DNA of 64,000 nt from an uncultured Lachnoclostridium sp. (GCA_948330435.1 CAOJBY010000002.1:62001-126000), one strand, 5' to 3'. Numbered from the stretch's first letter, positions 50,364 through 60,306 are shown. Notes: generated from the letters alone by a model not told the origin. Translations and numbers: made by a program.

Positions 50364-51743
50364 TTACACACCTGCTTTTTCTACCCAATCCGTCCTCTGG
50401 GACAGCTTTCGAAATCTCCAGAAAAACAGCGTTGTGGTGGTAATTGCAGCCGTAGTATCCGCCACCGGCTCCGCCAAAAATACCGCAAACACCTTATCCG
50501 CAAAAAAGTTCGGCAAAAGATAAATCAGGGGAATCAGCACAATAATCTTACGGAACAGAGCCAAAAACAGGGAAATCTTCGCCTCCCCGATAGCTACAAA
50601 GGTCTGCTGGCAGGCCATCTGTGCTCCCATCACAAAAACCATCCCCAGATAAATCCGAATAGCCCAGGAAGCATATGCAATCAATGTCTCGTCACTGGAA
50701 AACAGGGACGGGAAAAAGCTCGGAGCAAAAACAGCAATCAGCCACATCACCGAAGAAGCACAGATGGCACTGATAAACAGCAGCCGAAAGGCCTCCTTTA
50801 CTCTGGACAGGTTTTTCGCACCAAAATTATAACTGACAATGGGCTGGGCACCCTGAGCAAGTCCCTGCAAAGGCAGACTGCACACCTGCATGCAGCTGGA
50901 AAGAATAGTCATGGTTCCCACAGCCAGATCCCCGCCGTATTTCTGCAAAGAGGTGTTAAAGCAGATATTCAGAAGACTCTCCGTACTGGTCATAATAAAA
51001 GGGGATAATCCCAGTGCCAGAACCGGAAGCATTACTTTCCCCTGTACCCACAGATTCTCCTTTTTGATCTTTAAAATCGTCTTATTTCCCAAGAGGAACA
51101 AAAGCACCCACACAGCCGAGACCGTCTGGGCAATAATCGTCGCCAGAGCCGCCCCCTGTACGCCCATGCCAAAGCCAAAGATAAAGATCGGGTCCAGTAC
51201 AATATTCACCACCGCCCCGATGACTACCGTGAGCATACTGATCTTCGTAAAGCCCTGGGTAGTGATAAAAGCATTTAATCCCAGAGAAAACATAACCGAG
51301 ATCGTTCCCAGTATATAAATATTGGCATAATCCAAAGCATAGCCGATGGTATCCTCACTGGCACCAAACAGAAACAGAAGACTCCGCCCGTTAAGCCGGA
51401 ATACCACCGTCAAAATTACCGCCGCAATCACCAGCATGGTAAAGCAGTTCCCTAAGATCTTCTCCGCTCCTTTGGAATCCTGCTGCCCCATCTTGATGGA
51501 TGCCAGAGGTGCTCCGCCCATTCCCACCAGACTTGAAAAAGCCGTAACCAGCATCAGCACCGGAAAACATAAGCCCAGTCCCGTAAGTGCCAAAGCCCCC
51601 TCCTCCGGTATATGCCCGATGTAGATGCGATCCACGATATTATAAAGCATATTTACGATCTGTGCAGTAATCGTGGGAATCGCCAGCCGCACCAGCAGGC
51701 GGCTGACTTTCTCCGTTCCCAGATCCGTTCTTGTATCTGCCAT
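50364..51743 (-). CDS. MATE-family efflux transporter
   Basis: 459 residues, 12 membrane helices in two related halves. It opens RLLVRLAIPTITAQIVNMLYN and contains the MATE segments GMGGAPLASIKMGQ and GLAQGAQPIVSYNFGA. It exports cationic compounds using Na+ or H+. ATG 51741-51743 is chosen behind AGGAAG. It lies between an alcohol dehydrogenase and sua5, all on one strand with short gaps. Its substrate is unknown. Confidence 0.92.
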   Translation of the reverse strand: MADTRTDLGTEKVSRLLVRLAIPTITAQIVNMLYNIVDRIYIGHIPEEGALALTGLGLCFPVLMLVTAFSSLVGMGGAPLASIKMGQQDSKGAEKILGNCFTMLVIAAVILTVVFRLNGRSLLFLFGASEDTIGYALDYANIYILGTISVMFSLGLNAFITTQGFTKISMLTVVIGAVVNIVLDPIFIFGFGMGVQGAALATIIAQTVSAVWVLLFLLGNKTILKIKKENLWVQGKVMLPVLALGLSPFIMTSTESLLNICFNTSLQKYGGDLAVGTMTILSSCMQVCSLPLQGLAQGAQPIVSYNFGAKNLSRVKEAFRLLFISAICASSVMWLIAVFAPSFFPSLFSSDETLIAYASWAIRIYLGMVFVMGAQMACQQTFVAIGEAKISLFLALFRKIIVLIPLIYLLPNFFADKVFAVFLAEPVADTTAAITTTTLFFWRFRKLSQRTDWVEKAGV

Positions 51744-51755
51744 TCTTATCACTTC

Positions 51756-52934
51756 CTATTTCGCCATCTCATAGATCTTCACGATATCTTCTTTTCCAAG
51801 CTTCTTGATGCCGCCAATAGTCCGCTGCCCCATATAAGTACACTTATAAGCCAGCTCATCAATCTGCTCCCTTGTCAATTCTACCCCAAGCTCGCTGATA
51901 CTCACCGGCATATGAATGGACCGGAAGAAATTCTCCATGGCCTCAATCCCTAAAAGAACCGTCTTTTCCGGATCCGCATAGTCATAGGCGATTCCCATCA
52001 CATTCACCGCAAACTTCGCAAAGCGGGCCACATCATCCTTGTATACATATCTGGCCCAGCTTCCCCATACAGCCGCAAGACCTGCACCGTGAGCCACATC
52101 AAACATACCGCCCAGCTCGTGCTCCAGCTGATGACAGGCCCAGTCGCCTGCTCTTCCGCAGCCGGTAAGACCATTGTGCGACAGGCTGCCCGCCCAGAGG
52201 ATCTCTGCTCTGGCATTGTAATTCTTCGGATCTTTCAGCAAAACCTTAGCCGCACGCATGACAGACTTTAAAAGGCTCTCCGCCATTCCATCCACCAGAT
52301 CCGTATCCATCTCATGGGAAAAATACCGTTCCATGGTGTGCATCAGAATATCCGTGCCGCCGCTCATAGTCTGATACTCCGGCAGTGTATAAGTAAGTTC
52401 CGGATTCATAATTGCAAAATGAGGCCGGACAAGATCACTGTGAAGCCCACGCTTCAGCCATCCCTCCTCATTGGTAATTACGGTAGAGTCACTCATCTCA
52501 CTTCCCGTGGCCGCAATGGTCAGGATCACGCCCAGAGGGATTGCATCCCCGGCAGAAGCCTTTTTTAAATACAGATCCCACACATCCCCCTCATATTTTG
52601 TTCCGAGAGCAATGGCCTTGGCAGAATCAATGGCACTTCCGCCTCCCACGGCCAGAATAAAATCCACGCCCTCCTTTTTACAGAGTTCAATTCCCTCATA
52701 CACAAGAGACAACCGGGGGTTCGGTACCGCACCGCCCAGGCTCACATAAGAAATTCCCGCCCCATCGAGAGAGGCATAAACCTTGTCAAGAAGTCCACTT
52801 TTCTTTACACTTCCCGTTCCGTAATGAACCAGAACTCTGCTGCCTTTCTGCTCCTTTATAAGCTCCCCTGCCCGCTTCTCGGTATCCTTTCCGAAAACAA
52901 CTTTTGTAGGTGTATAAAACTGAAAATTATTCAT
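51756..52934 (-). CDS. Iron-containing alcohol dehydrogenase
   Basis: 392 residues, BdhA/YqhD-like. It shows NNFQFYTPTKVVFGKDT at the N-terminus, the NAD(P) and substrate region AVGGGSAIDSAKAIALGT, and the metal-site HQLEHELGGMFDVAHGAGLA. It probably reduces aldehydes to alcohols during fermentation. ATG 52932-52934 lies behind GGAGTGGAG. It follows the terminator of the long catabolic operon and leads the MATE-sua5 group. Confidence 0.92.
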   Translation of the reverse strand: MNNFQFYTPTKVVFGKDTEKRAGELIKEQKGSRVLVHYGTGSVKKSGLLDKVYASLDGAGISYVSLGGAVPNPRLSLVYEGIELCKKEGVDFILAVGGGSAIDSAKAIALGTKYEGDVWDLYLKKASAGDAIPLGVILTIAATGSEMSDSTVITNEEGWLKRGLHSDLVRPHFAIMNPELTYTLPEYQTMSGGTDILMHTMERYFSHEMDTDLVDGMAESLLKSVMRAAKVLLKDPKNYNARAEILWAGSLSHNGLTGCGRAGDWACHQLEHELGGMFDVAHGAGLAAVWGSWARYVYKDDVARFAKFAVNVMGIAYDYADPEKTVLLGIEAMENFFRSIHMPVSISELGVELTREQIDELAYKCTYMGQRTIGGIKKLGKEDIVKIYEMAK

Positions 52935-53005
52935 AATAATCTCCACTCCTTTTCCCGACTTTTTATTAAACTCAATCCTGCTTTTTATTCTACCCCGAAA
53001 CTTAA

Positions 53006-53037
53006 GACAAGTCGAGCATTATTTTGCCCGACTTGCC
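53006..53037 (-). terminator. Terminator of the ten-gene PTS operon
   Basis: A 12-bp imperfect stem, minus strand GGCAAGTCGGGC/GCTCGACTTGTC, with an 8-base loop, 27 bp past the MBL stop. The T-run is weak, so some read-through into the alcohol dehydrogenase is possible. Confidence 0.5.
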
Positions 53038-53064
53038 TTTTACACATAAAAAATCCCTTTATTT

Positions 53065-53889
53065 TTATAGATTTATCTCAAGGCCAACATGGAATTGCTC
53101 CACACGGGATCCCAGAGTGTCTTTCATTACCCGAAATGCCCTTTCGCCCGTGCAATGTCCCGTATATACCTTTTTTACATCTGCTTCCAGTAATTGTTCC
53201 GCAAAATTCTTTACTGCATGATCCGACATATGATATAGGTGAAATCCTCCTCCTAAAGCCAAAATCTTTTTCCTGGGGAACGCAGTTCGGGTTTCACGAA
53301 GAATCGTATCAATGCCACCATGGGAACAACTATTTAAAATAACAATCCCATCTTTTGTATGTAATATCAGGCTCTGTTCATGTGCAAAATTATCTGCCTG
53401 GTAAATCCCAGATTGCTTTATATAAAGATGGTTAAGCTTTCCCAGCTTCTTAAGCCCATCCGTATTATGAGGAAGTAATTCTACTCCATCCATAATATTT
53501 TCCCTGCCGGAAACCAGTTGAAAGCGATCTGCATACTCAGCAAGCATTCCTTTTGAGATTCCAATATACTTCTTGAACATCCAATTTTTTCTTCCGTAGC
53601 AATTTTCCCCACAACAACTCTGTAAATACAATCTTGCTTTTTGATTTACAGCAAAAAAATCCGGCATCCCATTGGCATGATCATAATGTGCATGGGATAA
53701 TACAGCATAATCCACATCCGCAAGCACTATTCCCAGCCTTGATGCATTCTTCAGGAACAAACCGGAAGCTCCTGCATCCAACAAAATTTTCTTTTCTCTG
53801 AATTCCAGATAAATGCTTAATCCCCACTCCCCTTTTAATTGTTCATTCCCTATGTTATCCACCAGAATAACTGCTCTCAATTCTGCCAT
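53065..53889 (-). CDS. MBL-fold metal-dependent hydrolase
   Basis: 274 residues. Metal-site motif LSHAHYDHANGM near residue 65, ILNSCSHGG near 190 and the distal TGHCTGE near 240. This pattern fits the group annotated as dihydropteridine/RFAP-synthase-like MBL proteins. Its reaction here is unknown. It is the last gene of the operon, six bases after the M20 gene. It may act on a lactone, phosphoester or other product of the pathway. Confidence 0.85.
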   Translation of the reverse strand: MAELRAVILVDNIGNEQLKGEWGLSIYLEFREKKILLDAGASGLFLKNASRLGIVLADVDYAVLSHAHYDHANGMPDFFAVNQKARLYLQSCCGENCYGRKNWMFKKYIGISKGMLAEYADRFQLVSGRENIMDGVELLPHNTDGLKKLGKLNHLYIKQSGIYQADNFAHEQSLILHTKDGIVILNSCSHGGIDTILRETRTAFPRKKILALGGGFHLYHMSDHAVKNFAEQLLEADVKKVYTGHCTGERAFRVMKDTLGSRVEQFHVGLEINL

Positions 53890-53895
53890 TGCACT

Positions 53896-55113
53896 TCACT
53901 CACCACTTTCTTTCTGAAGCATTTCCTCCAACTCTTTTTTTGCCTCTTCAATAATTGAGGGATCCATGTACAAATCCAGGGCAGTATATGCCAGAGCCCT
54001 GCTGCCCAAAAGGATAACTTCTCTTGATTTATCCGAATTACATAATTCATAGAAAGCAAGCGTGTGATTAGAAATTTTTCGCTCCGGAAGCAAGGTGGGA
54101 TAAAACATTATACCGGGAATTTTTCTATTCAAATTGCCAAAGTCCTCGCCTCCATTATCATCCACCATCCCCGGCATCAGGGGTTCCTCCAGTTCTTCTA
54201 CATTTTTACGTAAAACCCTTTCCAACGTATAATTGCATATACGCCCCAAATAACCCCTTTTTTCTTCTATTTCCACTTTGCATCCTGTAGCCAGTGCCCC
54301 TGCCTTAATACATCCCTTTACTTTTTCTTTTGTACTTTCCAAGTTACTTTCGGCAAAACATCGAATGGCAATCTGCAGGTTCGCTTTATCAGGAATCAAC
54401 ATTTGTTCTTTATAGGTGCCAGTCATAGTGACAAATACCTGAACCTCGTCCGGAAGCTGATGCCTGAGGCAGCCAATACTTGTATAACAGATATTTGCTG
54501 CATCCTGGGCATTGATTCCTCTCTGGCGATGATTTCCCGCATGAGCAGCATAGCCAGTATAAGTAACCCTTAGAGAAGTGCTACAGCGGCATCTTCCCGC
54601 TATCTTGGAAGTCCCGGAAGTGGGATGAATCATAAGCAATGCATCTGTCTGTTCAAAAATGCCTTTTTCCTGGAGAATTATCTTTCCTCCCCCCGCCTCT
54701 TCTGCTGGTGTGCCAACCACACGGAGAGTTCCGGGGATTTTATGCTTTTTCATAATCTGGCAAAGCCCAATCCCTGTGCCCGCTGCCACGGCAGCAATTA
54801 AATTATGGCCGCACGCATGGGCTATTCCAAGATCTTCTCCATAAGATTCACCTAAACCCAAGGCATCATATTCCGCAAGAATATCAATACAGGGAAATTT
54901 TTCTCCCGTAGGGCACACAGAAGCGGTAAAAGCCGTTTCCAAACCGCCTGCTCTTTCTTCTATGTCAAAGCCAAATTTTTTTAGAAAATCAACCATTGCT
55001 TTGCAAGATTGGAATTCACAAAATGCTGTTTCTGGGTGCTGGTAAATGTAATCACTGAGCCCAAACAAATCTGTCTTTGCATATTCTATGAGCTGAAATA
55101 GTTCCTTTTTCAC
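53896..55113 (-). CDS. M20-family amidohydrolase (AbgB-like), copy A
   Basis: 405 residues. Metal-dependent amidohydrolase fold: DILAEYDALGLGESYGEDLG, IAHACGHNLIAAVAAG (metal His), GTPAEEAGGGKIIL (catalytic Glu) and the dimerisation domain in the middle. The group cleaves N-acyl or aminobenzoyl-amino acid amide bonds. It starts with GTG behind AGGAGG. A second copy is in the same operon at 58.2 kb, with clearly different sequence, which suggests two related amide substrates. Confidence 0.9.
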   Translation of the reverse strand: MKKELFQLIEYAKTDLFGLSDYIYQHPETAFCEFQSCKAMVDFLKKFGFDIEERAGGLETAFTASVCPTGEKFPCIDILAEYDALGLGESYGEDLGIAHACGHNLIAAVAAGTGIGLCQIMKKHKIPGTLRVVGTPAEEAGGGKIILQEKGIFEQTDALLMIHPTSGTSKIAGRCRCSTSLRVTYTGYAAHAGNHRQRGINAQDAANICYTSIGCLRHQLPDEVQVFVTMTGTYKEQMLIPDKANLQIAIRCFAESNLESTKEKVKGCIKAGALATGCKVEIEEKRGYLGRICNYTLERVLRKNVEELEEPLMPGMVDDNGGEDFGNLNRKIPGIMFYPTLLPERKISNHTLAFYELCNSDKSREVILLGSRALAYTALDLYMDPSIIEEAKKELEEMLQKESGE

Positions 55114-55135
55114 AAATGTTCCTCCTGCTTTTCAT

Positions 55136-56587
55136 TTAAATGCTATACGTCCCAGCCGCCGTAGTCCCCGAATGTCCGGTCCAATTGGTATGGAATACTT
55201 CTCCTCTGGGCCGGTCCACCCGTTCATAGGTGTGTGCACCAAAATAATCTCTCTGTGCCTGCAAAAGATTGGCGGGAAGCTTTTCACAGGTATAACTGTC
55301 AAACCAGGAAAGTGCCGCACTCATAGCCGGAAGAGGAATTCCACTCATCGCAGATGCTGCCACAACCTTCCTCCAGGATTTCAGGCAATTGGAAATTGCT
55401 GATTTAAAATAGGGATCCAAAATCAGATTGGGAAGATTCCCATCCCGATCATAGGCCTCTTTAATCTTTCCAAGAAACGTACTCCGAATGATACAGCCGC
55501 CTCTCCAAATAAGTGCAATATTTCCATAATCTAGTTTCCAGTTATAGTGATCAGCCGCCCCACGCATTAATGCATAGCCCTGGGCATAAGATACAATCTT
55601 GGATGCATACAGCCCTTCACGGATTGCCTCCACAAATTCTTCTGCATTCTCCTGAATTCTGTCATACTTTTTTTGGTAAAGAGTTGAAGCCTTTATGCGT
55701 TCCTGCTTCATGGCTGCAAGACAGCGGGCAAAGACCGCCTCACTGATTAAAGTTACGGGTACACTTTCCTCCAGGGAAGCCTCTATGGTCCATTTTCCCG
55801 TCCCTTTCTGTCCCGCCACATCCAGTATCTTTTCTACGACCACCTCTCCATTCTCGTCTCGAAAATGCATAATGTCCCGGGTAATCTCCATAAGGTAGCT
55901 ATCCAGTTCCGTTTTATTCCACTGAGCAAATGTCTCATAAATAGCTTCATTATCCATGCCCAGTCCATCCCGCATAAGCTGATAAGCCTCACATATCAGT
56001 TCCATGTCACCATATTCAATTCCATTGTGAACCATTTTAACAAAATGGCCGGCACCACTTTCTCCAATCCAGCTGCAGCAAGGCGTTTCTCCATCTACCT
56101 TAGCACTGATTGCCGTAAAAACAGGCTCTACCGCTTTCCAAGCCTCCTTGCTTCCTCCAGGCATCAGGCACGGACCATTCAATGCCCCATCCTCTCCTCC
56201 GGAAACTCCTGTTCCAATATAAAAAAGGCCCTTTTCCCTCAGTTCTCTCTCCCTTCGTATGGTATCTTTAAAATAAGAATTTCCCCCATCAATCAGGATA
56301 TCCCCCGGCTCCAACAAGGGAATGAGCTGTGCAATCATTTGGTCTACCGCTTCCCCCGCCCGAATCATAAGCATTACCTTTCGGGGGCATTTCAGAGACT
56401 CCACCAGTTCCGAAAGGCTTTTGCACCCGATGATCTCCTTTCCTTTCCCACGGCCATTCACAAAACGAATTACTTTATCCATACTGCGATTATAAACGGC
56501 TACCGTATAGCCTTTAGATTCCATATTCATAACCAGATTTTCGCCCATAACGGCCAGGCCAATTAAGCCTATCTCTGCTTTTTTCAT
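55136..56587 (-). CDS. gnd: 6-Phosphogluconate dehydrogenase (decarboxylating)
   Basis: 483 residues, the standard length. It has GLIGLAVMGENLVMNMES (nucleotide loop), NRSMDK, GPCLMPGG, the catalytic-region VKMVHNGIEYGDMELICEAY and KGTGKWT. It oxidises and decarboxylates 6-phosphogluconate to ribulose-5-phosphate. ATG 56585-56587 gives the canonical N-terminus. Its presence inside a PTS operon suggests the imported sugar becomes 6-phosphogluconate, as in gluconate PTS loci of enterococci. Nested hairpin copy 3 lies 48 bp upstream. Confidence 0.96.
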   Translation of the reverse strand: MKKAEIGLIGLAVMGENLVMNMESKGYTVAVYNRSMDKVIRFVNGRGKGKEIIGCKSLSELVESLKCPRKVMLMIRAGEAVDQMIAQLIPLLEPGDILIDGGNSYFKDTIRRERELREKGLFYIGTGVSGGEDGALNGPCLMPGGSKEAWKAVEPVFTAISAKVDGETPCCSWIGESGAGHFVKMVHNGIEYGDMELICEAYQLMRDGLGMDNEAIYETFAQWNKTELDSYLMEITRDIMHFRDENGEVVVEKILDVAGQKGTGKWTIEASLEESVPVTLISEAVFARCLAAMKQERIKASTLYQKKYDRIQENAEEFVEAIREGLYASKIVSYAQGYALMRGAADHYNWKLDYGNIALIWRGGCIIRSTFLGKIKEAYDRDGNLPNLILDPYFKSAISNCLKSWRKVVAASAMSGIPLPAMSAALSWFDSYTCEKLPANLLQAQRDYFGAHTYERVDRPRGEVFHTNWTGHSGTTAAGTYSI

Positions 56588-56634
56588 CTTCAAATCACTC
56601 CTCCTATTAAAATCGCTGCACGATGACACTGAAG

Positions 56635-56727
56635 AGTAAAGTCACTTCGGCACACAGGTTATGAGAGAAACTTTCATTCGAAAGGGCCCTCATGAAAGTT
56701 CCTCTCGTGCACCTTTGTGACTTTACT
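56635..56727 (-). ncRNA. Nested hairpin element, copy 3 (between HAD and gnd genes)
   Basis: On the minus strand: stem I AGTAAAGTCAC/GTGACTTTACT (11 bp), stem II GGTGCAC/GTGTGCC with two G.U pairs, stem III GAGAGGAACTTTCAT/ATGAAAGTTTCTCTC with one G.U, and a 7-nt 3' bulge ATAACCT. The layout equals copies 1 and 2, with almost no stem sequence in common. Its 5' half encodes the last 18 residues of the HAD protein. Confidence 0.5.
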
Positions 56728-57360
56728 GATAATCTCCACGATCTCGGTCAGATGTTTTATTAAATAGTCTGCTCCTGACTGATCATAACCAAAACGCTCA
56801 TCTTTTTTCCCAATCACAATAGCTCCCGCCGCCTTTGCCGCCATAATTCCATAGGTAGAATCTTCCACTACCAGACATTTAGATGGCTCTACTTTCAATC
56901 TTTCCATCGTATACCGATAAATCTCCGGATCTGGTTTGCTCCTGGCAAACCGGGTTCCACTTACCTTTAATTCAAAATAATCCTCAATTTTCAAAGCTGA
57001 TAGATATCGGGAAATGCTTCTCTCCGGTGAAGAGGTAGCCAAGGCAATATGAAACCGCCTTTCTTTCAACCAGGATAGAAGTGGATAAATATCTGGATCA
57101 ACACACTTGGTGACATCTATCGGCTTCCCCTGGGTATATGCTTTCTTTTCCCTTTCATATTCTTCAAAAGTCATATGAAATCCGTCCACATACTTCCGAA
57201 AAATTTCGTAACTTCCTTTTAAATCGGAACCGCAAGTTAAGTTATATACATCATCAGAAATGTGAATTCCCTTTGATTTAAAAAACATCCCATTTCTTCT
57301 TTTATACTCCGGCTCCGTATCAACAATCACGCCATCCATATCAAAGACAATATGCTTCAT
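56674..57360 (-). CDS. HAD-family phosphatase / beta-phosphoglucomutase-like
   Basis: 228 residues. HAD motif I FDMDGVIVDTEPEY, motif II LATSSPERSIS, motif III/IV SKPDPEIYRYTMERL and VVEDSTYGIMAAKAAG, with a helical cap. It probably dephosphorylates or isomerises a sugar phosphate. The C-terminal 18 residues (from about KVTKVHE) are encoded by the hairpin element and so may be a late addition. Its ATG overlaps the EamA stop (ATGA). Confidence 0.88.
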   Translation of the reverse strand: MKHIVFDMDGVIVDTEPEYKRRNGMFFKSKGIHISDDVYNLTCGSDLKGSYEIFRKYVDGFHMTFEEYEREKKAYTQGKPIDVTKCVDPDIYPLLSWLKERRFHIALATSSPERSISRYLSALKIEDYFELKVSGTRFARSKPDPEIYRYTMERLKVEPSKCLVVEDSTYGIMAAKAAGAIVIGKKDERFGYDQSGADYLIKHLTEIVEIISKVTKVHERNFHEGPFE

Positions 57361-58244
57361 ATCTCAGACCTCCGGGTCTGTGGAAACCCTATCAAATTCA
57401 TGATGGACAAAATAATCGCCATGCAGCCCACAAGCTGTATTCCCGATACTGACTCATTCAGGAGCACCACTCCAAAAAAGATAGAGGAAATGGGCTCCAA
57501 AAGTGAGACAAAACTTGCCATCGTGCTTCCCAGAATACGGACCCCTTCTTTCAAGAACAGATTCGCCACTACAGACACCAGGAGGGCTACCAGCAGCATC
57601 AATCCATACACTTCCCATGACTGTTCAAAAATCAGGGCCTTTGTTTTTATATTCATAAGATACATTTCTGCCGCCGTAATAGAGCAGGCATAGAACATAA
57701 GCTTACTGCCATCAAGTTTGGACAATTTTAGCTTGTCAAGCAGCATCATATACAAGGCAAAGGTGATGCTGCTCCCAAAAGCCAATATCATTCCTTTCGC
57801 CTCGCCCATACAACTGTTCAGAAGAAAACAGACTATCCCGGTACCTGCCAGCCCGATGGAACACCATTTTTGTTTGGTAATTTTATCTCCATAAAAACAA
57901 AAGCTGAAAATCACCACCAACAAAGGATAAAGGAAATGCAGGGTGGTGGCCATTCCTACCGAAATATAGCTATAGCTGGAATATAAAAGAAGAGTAGTAA
58001 GAAAGGTCCCCAGATTCGCCACAAGGAAAATTTTCAAAAATGTTTTCCAGTCCGTACGCAGATCTGTTTTTTTCCAAAGGGCAATCACCAATAGAGCTGG
58101 GACTGCCAGAAAATTACGAAAAAAAGTCATAGATGTGTGATTGTTGCCCATGACATATGTAAGAGCACAGATACTTGGCGTAAAACCATACAGCAGAGCA
58201 GAGGACATTGTTTTTACAATACCCTTTTGCATTTCCTTATACAT
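57357..58244 (-). CDS. EamA/DMT-family transporter
   Basis: 295 residues with ten membrane helices in two EamA repeats. It opens SALLYGFTPSICALTYVMG and the second repeat ends LGSTMASFVSLLEPISSIFFG. Such carriers usually export amino acids or other small metabolites. In this operon it could export the amine or amino acid released by the amidohydrolases, or import substrate; this is inference. It starts three bases after the M20 copy B stop. Confidence 0.88.
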   Translation of the reverse strand: MYKEMQKGIVKTMSSALLYGFTPSICALTYVMGNNHTSMTFFRNFLAVPALLVIALWKKTDLRTDWKTFLKIFLVANLGTFLTTLLLYSSYSYISVGMATTLHFLYPLLVVIFSFCFYGDKITKQKWCSIGLAGTGIVCFLLNSCMGEAKGMILAFGSSITFALYMMLLDKLKLSKLDGSKLMFYACSITAAEMYLMNIKTKALIFEQSWEVYGLMLLVALLVSVVANLFLKEGVRILGSTMASFVSLLEPISSIFFGVVLLNESVSGIQLVGCMAIILSIMNLIGFPQTRRSEI

Positions 58245-58247
58245 GAT

Positions 58248-59441
58248 CTATTCCTTTTGAAGCCTTTCTTTCAATTCTTCTTTTGCCTTATCCAATAACT
58301 CCGGCCTGTTCAAAAGTTCCATAACCGTTCTCGCCATAACCTTGGAAGACTGCCGGATACAGTGCATTCCCGCCTCAGAAATCGCCAGATCACGGAATTG
58401 TTCCGTGTGGTTGGAGATCTTATATTCCGGGAAAATAGTCATATAGGGATTGCAAATTGGGATCTTTCTGGATACATTTCCCAAATCTTCTCCGCCAAAA
58501 TCTACCGGCATTCCATCCATCAAAGGCTCTCCCAGCTTCCGGAATTCCTCTTTGCACACATCCGAAAGAATCTGGTTGGGAATCCGCCCCTGATATCCGT
58601 CCTCAATCTCTACTTTAACCTGGCATCCCATAGCCTGGCCGCAGCCCCGGGCACACTGCTCTATCCGCCTGGCCAAAACATCCAGCTCTTTCAGGCTAAA
58701 GCAGCTCATAGAGCCCTCTATCTCACTGATTTCCGGAATCAGCCCCGTAGAATAGCCACCTTTCGTAATAATACCCGACAACCGCCAGTCTGCTTTAAAG
58801 TGCTGACGAAGCAATCCACTGCCGGACAGGAAAAGTGCTGCGGCACTCAGGGCATTTGTCCCATTATCCGGGTGAGAGCCTGCATGGGCGGATACTCCAT
58901 GATAAGTCACCTTATAACGCTTTGAGGAAAGACACGCTCCTGCCAGGCGAGTGGTATCACTGGTGGGATGCATCATAAGAACCGCATCAATCTCCTCAAA
59001 CACACCCTGATCTAAAAGGATAATTTTACCTCCTCCGCCCTCTTCCGCCGGAGTGCCGATTACTTTCAAGGTTCCGGCTCTTCCCGATTCTTCCAGATAT
59101 TTCTTAGCCTCAATGGCTGCCCCCAGAGCAGAGCATGCGATCAGGTTATGACCGCATGCATGCCCGATGGGAAGAGCATCATACTCTGAAATAATTGCCA
59201 GGACAGGTCCGGAAGAATCCTTGGAATATGTAGCACAAAAAGCAGTGTCCAGGGTTCCAATGCCTTTTTCTACCCAAAAGCCATACTGCTCCAGAAATTC
59301 ACATTGTGCCTTACAGGCCTTTACCTCTTCAAAATTCAGCTCCGGATTTGCATGAATATACTTTGATACATCCCAAAGAGCATCCATCTGCTCGTCCAAA
59401 TATTGATCACATTCTGCTTTTTTCTTCTCTAATAATTCCAT
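58248..59441 (-). CDS. M20-family amidohydrolase (AbgB-like), copy B
   Basis: 397 residues. ISEYDALPIGHACGHNLIAC (metal site), GTPAEEGGGGKIILLDQG (catalytic Glu), and VSAHAGSHPDNGTNALSAAA in the dimerisation domain. It is related to copy A but diverged throughout, so they are not a recent duplication. It lies 10 bp downstream of the PTS IID gene and is therefore closely tied to the transported substrate, which may carry an amide bond. Confidence 0.9.
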   Translation of the reverse strand: MELLEKKKAECDQYLDEQMDALWDVSKYIHANPELNFEEVKACKAQCEFLEQYGFWVEKGIGTLDTAFCATYSKDSSGPVLAIISEYDALPIGHACGHNLIACSALGAAIEAKKYLEESGRAGTLKVIGTPAEEGGGGKIILLDQGVFEEIDAVLMMHPTSDTTRLAGACLSSKRYKVTYHGVSAHAGSHPDNGTNALSAAALFLSGSGLLRQHFKADWRLSGIITKGGYSTGLIPEISEIEGSMSCFSLKELDVLARRIEQCARGCGQAMGCQVKVEIEDGYQGRIPNQILSDVCKEEFRKLGEPLMDGMPVDFGGEDLGNVSRKIPICNPYMTIFPEYKISNHTEQFRDLAISEAGMHCIRQSSKVMARTVMELLNRPELLDKAKEELKERLQKE

Positions 59442-59451
59442 TCTTTTTCAC

Positions 59452-60306
59452 CTATCCTAAAATCCCAAGCAGTGCACACAACAGAGAGATTCCCAAAAGG
59501 CCAAAGATAACCTTATTGTAATTGGCTCCCTTGTGTGTGAAATAGTAATAAATTCCGAAGATTACCGCCAGAGGCAGCATTCCTGGTAAAATCTGATCCA
59601 GTATGTTCTGCAGAACAATAGGCTCCGTGGTATTTTCCATGCTGAACTGCAATACTGTCTTTACTTTCACATAAGAACTGGACAAGGCACCCATCATAAA
59701 CAATCCCAGGATACTGGATCCCGTAATAATGTCATTAATAAGTCCGGACTGCATAACCTTCATGATAGAATCCTTGCCGACCTTATATCCCAGCGTCAGG
59801 CAGTACCATCCAATCAGGTAACCTGACAGGGGAAACAGGAAAGGAACCAATGCACCCAGAGACTGCCCCTGCATGGCAAAGGTACAGGCAAGAGCCAGAA
59901 TAATGGCCTTTAAGGTTCCCCAGATAATCGTATCACCAATTCCTGCCATCGGCCCCATAAGACCTGTTTTGATTCCCGTGATTACTTCACCTGGAATCTC
60001 TGCTCCCCCAGCCTTTTGTTCCTCCATAGAAAGTACAATACCGTGAATCATACATCCAAAGGTTCCCTCAGAATTATAAAATTGAAGATGGCGTTTTAAC
60101 GCATTCTTATATTTCTCATCATCCTTATATAACTTACGTAAGGGTTTTGAGATGGCATTACAGAATGCCAATGCCTGCAAACGCTCATAGGAGTTGCTCA
60201 GTTCCGTGGAAAAATACCATGTATTATAAACTCCCCGAAGATCTTTTTTTGTAAGTTTCTGTTCCTGCTCCATAATAGCAGCATCATAAGTTTCTTTTCC
60301 GGACAT
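59452..60306 (-). CDS. PTS mannose/gluconate-family IID component
   Basis: 284 residues. It shows GVYNTWYFSTELSNSYERLQ and EGTFGCMIHGIVLSMEEQ in the N-terminal half, GIDDTIIWGTL-type GIGDTIIWGTLKAIILA in the middle, and membrane helices at the C-terminus. The start overlaps the IIC stop (TAATG). With IIC it forms the sugar channel. It is complete, unlike the IID at the left edge. Confidence 0.93.
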   Translation of the reverse strand: MSGKETYDAAIMEQEQKLTKKDLRGVYNTWYFSTELSNSYERLQALAFCNAISKPLRKLYKDDEKYKNALKRHLQFYNSEGTFGCMIHGIVLSMEEQKAGGAEIPGEVITGIKTGLMGPMAGIGDTIIWGTLKAIILALACTFAMQGQSLGALVPFLFPLSGYLIGWYCLTLGYKVGKDSIMKVMQSGLINDIITGSSILGLFMMGALSSSYVKVKTVLQFSMENTTEPIVLQNILDQILPGMLPLAVIFGIYYYFTHKGANYNKVIFGLLGISLLCALLGILG

